Shown: piece by piece, positions 59,065 through 64,000 of the stretch
How positions within the stretch are numbered: position 1 is the stretch's first letter
How the letters are laid out: each line of letters opens with the position of its first letter
Source: Pseudeuparius sepicola
Taxonomy: Eukaryota > Arthropoda > Insecta > Coleoptera > Anthribidae
Assembly (NCBI GenBank): GCA_963920635.1
Contig: OY987299.1
Coordinates: 25,126,901 to 25,190,900 of the forward strand
DNA length: 64,000 bases
Direction: 5' to 3'
Notes under the pieces: model-generated
What the model saw: the letters and a program-made list of their open reading frames with translations, nothing else
What the model was told of the DNA's origin: nothing
Database searches by the model: none
Translations under genes and position numbers: made by a program

Positions 59065-59560
59065 TCAAGGTTAGTTTATAGGAAGGTTAGGACATTCCCC
59101 CACTCTTAAACAAAACCAAAGGCTGTCCCTTTGCACCAGCAACATCACACGACGGTGCCACTCTCACCAGCTGGCCTTCAGCTTGATGCCAATGACTTAT
59201 CAAAAGGGACAACTACAGTATTGAAAACCGAAAACAAAGTAAAAACACAAACATAAAACAAAAATGCGATGCACCAACGTACTCCACAAAGTTTCGTTAT
59301 TTCATTGCACAAACGTTAAAATGAAGAAATACCTGAAAACAGCCAAAACTACATAAATATACCCCATAAACAAAGTACATGCCAAAAACGTCTGTGTGCG
59401 CCCATGGCTGGAAGCCGTACATACTTAGGGACTTACTAAATGGCCAATTCACGTGGAAATGCTACCAACTTAAATTCTGCCTTTCTCGCCCTTGTCCCTC
59501 TCACCCCCCCTTCCCTTCCAAGTCGTCGAATATCTTAACCTTCCTATAAACTAACCTTGG
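59065..59560. mobile_element. Element D, full copy
   Basis: CAAGGTTAGTTTATAGGAAG and CTTCCTATAAACTAACCTTG-type ends (one base shift) are inverted for about 26 bp. The flanks ACGTACT and ACATACT match at 6 of 7, allowing a base of slack. Non-coding. A truncated copy is at 43655. Confidence 0.65.
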
Positions 59561-60140
59561 ACATACTATCTTATTTGACATTTGAAAATAATTTCATTTC
59601 ACCTGTGACAGCAGCCTACTATGACTCTAGTCAAAATGGTTTTTAATTTCCGCGGCCGCCGCCCCCCAATATTTTTAATTTTTAATTGATTTTCTTATAT
59701 GTGTTGCTTTACTTTTATCTGATAGTGTATACAGAAACAGAAAGGCACAACCACTTTGTGCATGGAATATACAGTGTCTGTCAAAAAAATCTGCATGACC
59801 CTGCCTTACATAATAAACAAGTATTTGTTATCAGAAAGCACTCTTTCCTTAATTTTTCAATACAGTTCATTAATTAATAACCCATTAAAGTGTGTTACTA
59901 AAAAAGATGGAAACCCAGCTACAGAATCAGTTTTTATTTGATCTGATTTCATCACAGAAGTAAAAATCGATAGACTTCAGTTTTGCCCTCTGTTTTGCCA
60001 TTATATAATAATGAAATGTGTTTTTTAATACAGCTTTTTTTTAGTATATTTTTGAGAACTTTAATATTTTAAAAATAATGAAATTTTTAATGAAAATCCT
60101 TTTTTTCTAACATCATTTATAAATATAAATTAAGTTATAG

Positions 60141-60156
60141 TTGGACCAACACTATA
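60141..60156 (+). repeat. Solo arm of the P1/P2 palindrome family
   Basis: TTGGACCAACACTATA equals one arm of P2 (14 of 15). An inverted partner lies at 61585-61600. Confidence 0.5.
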
Positions 60157-62973
60157 CAGGGAGAGTCAGTTTTTTAGCAGGACTTTAACTTTGAACCGGA
60201 AACAATATTCTGAAACGAAAACTTTATATCAATATTAGACAATGTGTCAACAACGTTAAGGACCTATCACATTAAAAATACACAGTCAATGAGTGGATAA
60301 CTTTATTCTTGAGTTGACCAACCACGACCACAAATTTCAAAAAGTAACGTAAGGTTTTTTAACTGACTGCAGATTCTTGTTTAGTCACTTAAAAACCTAT
60401 CGGTACCAATTTTTATAGTTCTACGATAAGGAAAACAGTATATTTTTTTAATATCGAAAAGGTATGTATTTTTTAGTATTGTATTTTAATGTTGTAGGAG
60501 ATTATTATTGTTTCAACATTAAAACAACACTTTTTCATAAAATGAAGAAAAAGTTAAATTTTAACAATTTCAATTAACTTAATATTTCTTAAAGTCTGAT
60601 AATAATAATAAATTCTTTCTCGAATTTTATAACAGAATAATAGAATCCACTCAATGAACAACAAAAAAGAGGTTATCAAAATTGGTCATCAAAGAAAGAT
60701 TTTACAAGGGTGGTAATTCCTTAACGTAGACACACTGTAAGTCTACAAACGCAAATTTGGTAAAAATATCGAATACTTCTTATATATTTTAACCTAATAG
60801 ATATATTGAAATCCGAAATGAATTTTCATACAAATATGTATCAATAATTTCATAATTTCCATGCAACCAGTGGCGGTGGCATGGAGTACGGTCCTGTATA
60901 AAATTAAAATTCATAATTTTATATGCAAAACTTTATTCCAAACAAAACCTGTACTTTTGTTTTTTATTATATACAGGGTGTCCCAGGATAAGTGAAACGA
61001 GAGGTGTAAAAGTGTAAAAAAATTTTCGAGTTCGAATTTGGCCATTTGGGGTCCAGGTCTGCTTGCCTCAAAAATAATTTTCACCATATTTTTAATTTTG
61101 AAAAATAAAGTAGGCCCTGACAGGAACGATTTATTCATTTTCTGTGTAGGTTAAGTGCCCTTTCTCGACAAGATATCGAAAAATTTCATTAGACAAAGTT
61201 GCTGAGAATTAAAAATTATGTCTCTATGCCAATTTTCAAAATAATTGGCCTGCTTTGATTTTCGTCCATTTTATTTCCTATAGGTAGGTGAACTATCCTT
61301 GTCGTTTAAAATATCGAAACATTTTATTAGAAAAAGTTGCTTAGAATTAATTAAGATTATCAGACGCCCACAATGCTCTAGGTTTAATAAGAAAGTTACA
61401 AGGAATAAAAAAGCTGTAATTATTGTCATCTTATATAGATATGAAATTTTTGTTTTAATAATACAGTATACAGTATATCATGCAACAAGTTTTATAAATA
61501 TTGTTTTAGTGTATAAATACGAAGACTATCCTAAAATATTAAATTCAATTGTAAATAAGAATGAAATTATAATAGCTCTGGGTTTATAGTGTTGGTTCAG
61601 ATGATAACTAACCCACCTTTGAAAATAAAAAGTCACTAAACAAGTTCTATTTTCTACAGTTTCAATAAAATATTATTTTTGTTAGATTGACAATGATGAA
61701 AATGAACAAAGTGTTTTTAGAAGCCTAGGGTCTCAGCCTCAGTTGTTTTTGGTATTCGCATTTATTAATGAAGTCATACCGAATAACCATTGATTCAACT
61801 ATAGAAAATTCCCGATAGCCATAAATTGTCATTATTGAGATAAGCTATTGTGTTGTTTGTTGTTTCTCTTGGAAGGCCCAACTACAAAAATGGAGATATG
61901 GTTTATGGGTATTGCATTCTGGGAGTCTGACTGTGACTTGTGTGTTTTTTGGAATCACATCACAGGCAGAGTTCTAGCTATGCGGTAGCTACAGCTGGTG
62001 AGGTCTTCGACTATTGCCTTGATTTGTAAACGTGGTAATACTAATAAGTATGGATTGGTTTAAAAATATAAATGGTGCAATATGTATACTCTGGTGACAT
62101 TATATTTTTAATGTGATAGGATATTTGGAATATGATTTTATCTGTACTTTTATATTTTAATTAAACTACTAATTTAAAATTATTTTTTAGGTACAAAATT
62201 AACTTAAATAAATCAGCTGTTGGTGCGCACATTATTAATTGTCATTGATTTATATATTGGTAATATTCCGAGAACTACAATTTTTGCCAGGGACAAATTG
62301 CCAAATTTTGGTTGTAAATTTTGTTGATACTAGGAAAGAATTTCTAGTCGAAGCCATTATTTGTCAAGACAAACATTTCGCAAGAAATTATATCTATGCA
62401 TATTTGTCCTATCGAGACTTGTAGTTTGAAATTATTTATAATTATGCAGGTATATTATAAATGCTTGTTTCACGGAATCTACTCATTTTTTCAGTTAATG
62501 CTTTCAAACTGCGAAATAAAAGCAGCTTCAATATGATTTGAAACAGAGATGTTATCTAGTTTTGTGGTGGCATTACAATAATAATTGATTGCTCTATGGA
62601 TAGTGTTAACTCTCTACTAGCAATTTTTTGATACATTTTATTTATAAAAGTGTTTAACAATAGTCCCTTACATGTTTATTTATAATTGGTCTTTTATGTA
62701 TATTTTCTATACTAGTGTTGATTCAACAACACGTTATTACATAATAACCAAAATATAAACAGTATCAATGAATGGACTTTAATGTTGAAAAACACAAATG
62801 TGAAATTAAATAATTTTGGCAGATGTCATTCACAGTTTCAAACAGTATTGTCACAAGTCAACAAATCCTATTGAAACGAATTTTGAAACTGACAGCCATG
62901 AGCGACGCGTTAAGTAAACAGCCATCTATTTGATTGTCGTAATTGAAATTATATTCCTGTTTTTTTGCTGCAG
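60157..62973. other. Unassigned intronic/intergenic stretch
   Basis: A CAGGGAGAGTCAG element end at about 60157 and a CAGGGTGTCCCAGGATAAGT end at 60975 (related to element C's end) have no partners. A solo inverted P2 arm is at 61585-61600. The frame at 61299-61589 has no known domain. Confidence 0.4.
61585..61600 (-). repeat. Solo inverted arm of the P1/P2 palindrome family
   Basis: TATAGTGTTGGTTCAG, the complement of the arm at 60141 with one difference. No matching flanking duplication for a 1.46-kb element was found. Confidence 0.5.
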
Positions 62974-63068
62974 GTAATAAAGAGAAAGTAGAATACTATG
63001 TTAAATGTTTTGATATTAAAGATGAGTTTAAAACTCTTATTGAAATATTTGTGGATGACAGTACATAA
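62974..63068 (+). CDS. Possible terminal exon in E2F phase
   Basis: After a pyrimidine-rich acceptor (CTGTTTTTTTGCTGCAG, ends 62973), the phase required by the exon at 56280-56565 is open for 31 codons (SNKEKVEYYVKCFDIKDEF...) to TAA at 63066. It lacks the acidic pocket-binding motif of E2F C-termini, and composition is like the intron, so it may be a chance frame or an alternative end. Confidence 0.2.
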
Positions 63069-64000
63069 TATAAATATCAGGTGGCGAAAAATGAAGACCC
63101 TGATTTGTGTTTTGTGTAAAAGTAAGGTAATTAAAAATTATTTATTTTGCGAGTCATAAATATTAAATTTATTCGAACTTCAAAAATTTGTTATGCTGTT
63201 ATTAAAAATAATACCAACCGAATAACCACCCTTAGTGAGCTCTTTTTTTTTGAGCATTTTCCATTACTTACTTCCATTACAATCTTTGGGATCTCTCCAA
63301 AAAAAGGAGTCGGGCATTGTTAAATCTGATACTCATAATATTGACTCATATGGACATTGCGGTTTTTAGACAAGATGCACCCAGGAAAAATGATCCTCAA
63401 TTATGTTGTCATATCATTTTGTTGATAACACATATCCTCCAGCCCAATTTTTTCAATTTCTGGAGCAAATAAAAAAATTATAACCCGAGAAGAAAAAAAC
63501 AAACAAAAAAGTAATGAATAAAAGCATGATACAAAGGCAGCGCAAGTGGCGCCCTCTGTGTGATACGTAGAAATCACAGTATTACCAATTTTCAGTTCAA
63601 CAGCTTGATTATTTTGGTAGATAATTCAATTTCAAAAAAACGACTTTAACGCCCTGCATATTGGCCTCAATCGTTATATTTTGATACCCCCTATCTCCAG
63701 TTTTGGGATTTCCCATTTCCAATGAACCAGCCCATATAAAAACCAGATCTTTGGGATAGCCCTGTAAAAAGGAGTTGGGCACTCTTGGTCAATCAGCCAT
63801 AGTTCCAGTTTGATCCAGTTTCTACAAAATTCTCGTTGAGCTAACATCGAGGTTAAAATAATCGATGAATCTTTTGAGATATTTTTTCTTTACGATTACA
63901 CATTCGCGAGGTATATGTATACTGATTAAAATCAATTTTCCAAGTGTAAACTTTTCAACTCGAGAAAAATTTGAGGCATACCAATTTAAAACAAAATTGT
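63069..64000. other. Unassigned end of window
   Basis: Non-coding. Two diverged blocks with ATCTTTGGGAT and AAAAGGAGTYGGGCA (63285-63320, 63750-63785) suggest another dispersed repeat. Confidence 0.35.

Larger units (their letters stand above)
56652..59727. mobile_element. TA-flanked Tc1-like-ended element of 3.1 kb
   Basis: CACTATCGGACAAAAGTAAA and TTTACTTTTATCTGATAGTG are inverted ends (GCAACACAT continues both), with TA on each side. There is no transposase. The interior has a foldback at 57079, a YqaJ-like exon at 58085 and element D at 59065. It begins 86 bp after the E2F exon's splice donor. Confidence 0.75.

Overview
The window looks like a piece of a large, A+T-rich, transposon-laden arthropod (most likely insect) nuclear genome. 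Reasons: one spliced E2F-family gene with good GT/AG junctions and kilobase-scale introns; Tc1/mariner, hAT, non-LTR and Ty3/Gypsy-errantivirus relics; many TA-flanked inverted-repeat elements beginning CAGGGTG or CAGTG; and GTAGGTACCTAC-type microsatellite-like words. A beetle is a reasonable guess, but this is inference; nothing here fixes the order. There is no bacterial-type gene organisation, and nearly all short open frames are chance or transposon remnants.

Layout. 1-1.9 kb: decayed errantivirus-like integrase then envelope-like remnant. 2-9.9 kb: mostly unrecognised non-coding DNA, with a CpG-rich block (5.6-6.05 kb) and an initiator-tRNA-derived, SINE-like sequence (6.26 kb). 9.9-16 kb: inverted-repeat elements, including a clear hAT-type element (8-bp duplication GTACCAAC) and an internally deleted mariner-like element nested in another element. 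16-19.2 kb: a THAP-like first exon, a hammerhead-like motif and scattered repeats. 20.8-26.9 kb: a run of inverted-repeat elements. 27-27.75 kb: a CpG-richer, promoter-like segment with an E2F-type site. 33-41.2 kb: two Tc1-like transposase relics, the second inside a 6.9-kb nest in which each insertion can be ordered by empty-site paralogues, including a 741-bp tandem triplication and a 1.27-kb near-identical inverted duplication.

44.95-56.6 kb: the only confident host gene. An exon starting at 44951 carries the E2F start codon (45045), a cyclin-binding-like motif, the winged-helix DNA-binding domain and the coiled-coil/marked box, and ends in phase 0 at 46016. After a 10.3-kb intron full of elements, a phase-0 exon (56280-56565) continues the frame. 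The C-terminal transactivation/pocket-binding exon was not found and may lie beyond the window; a possible short terminal exon is at 62974. 56.65-59.73 kb: a TA-flanked element holding a YqaJ/SWIM-like first exon. 60-64 kb: intronic or intergenic sequence.

The observation I consider most novel is a set of very short (25-40 bp) palindromes that each interrupt other sequence and are flanked by 7-9-bp direct repeats (20923, 21921, 11607, 16177, 13093, weakly 4404). The first has an internal uninserted control, the other arm of its host element. They look like inverted-repeat-only mobile insertions.
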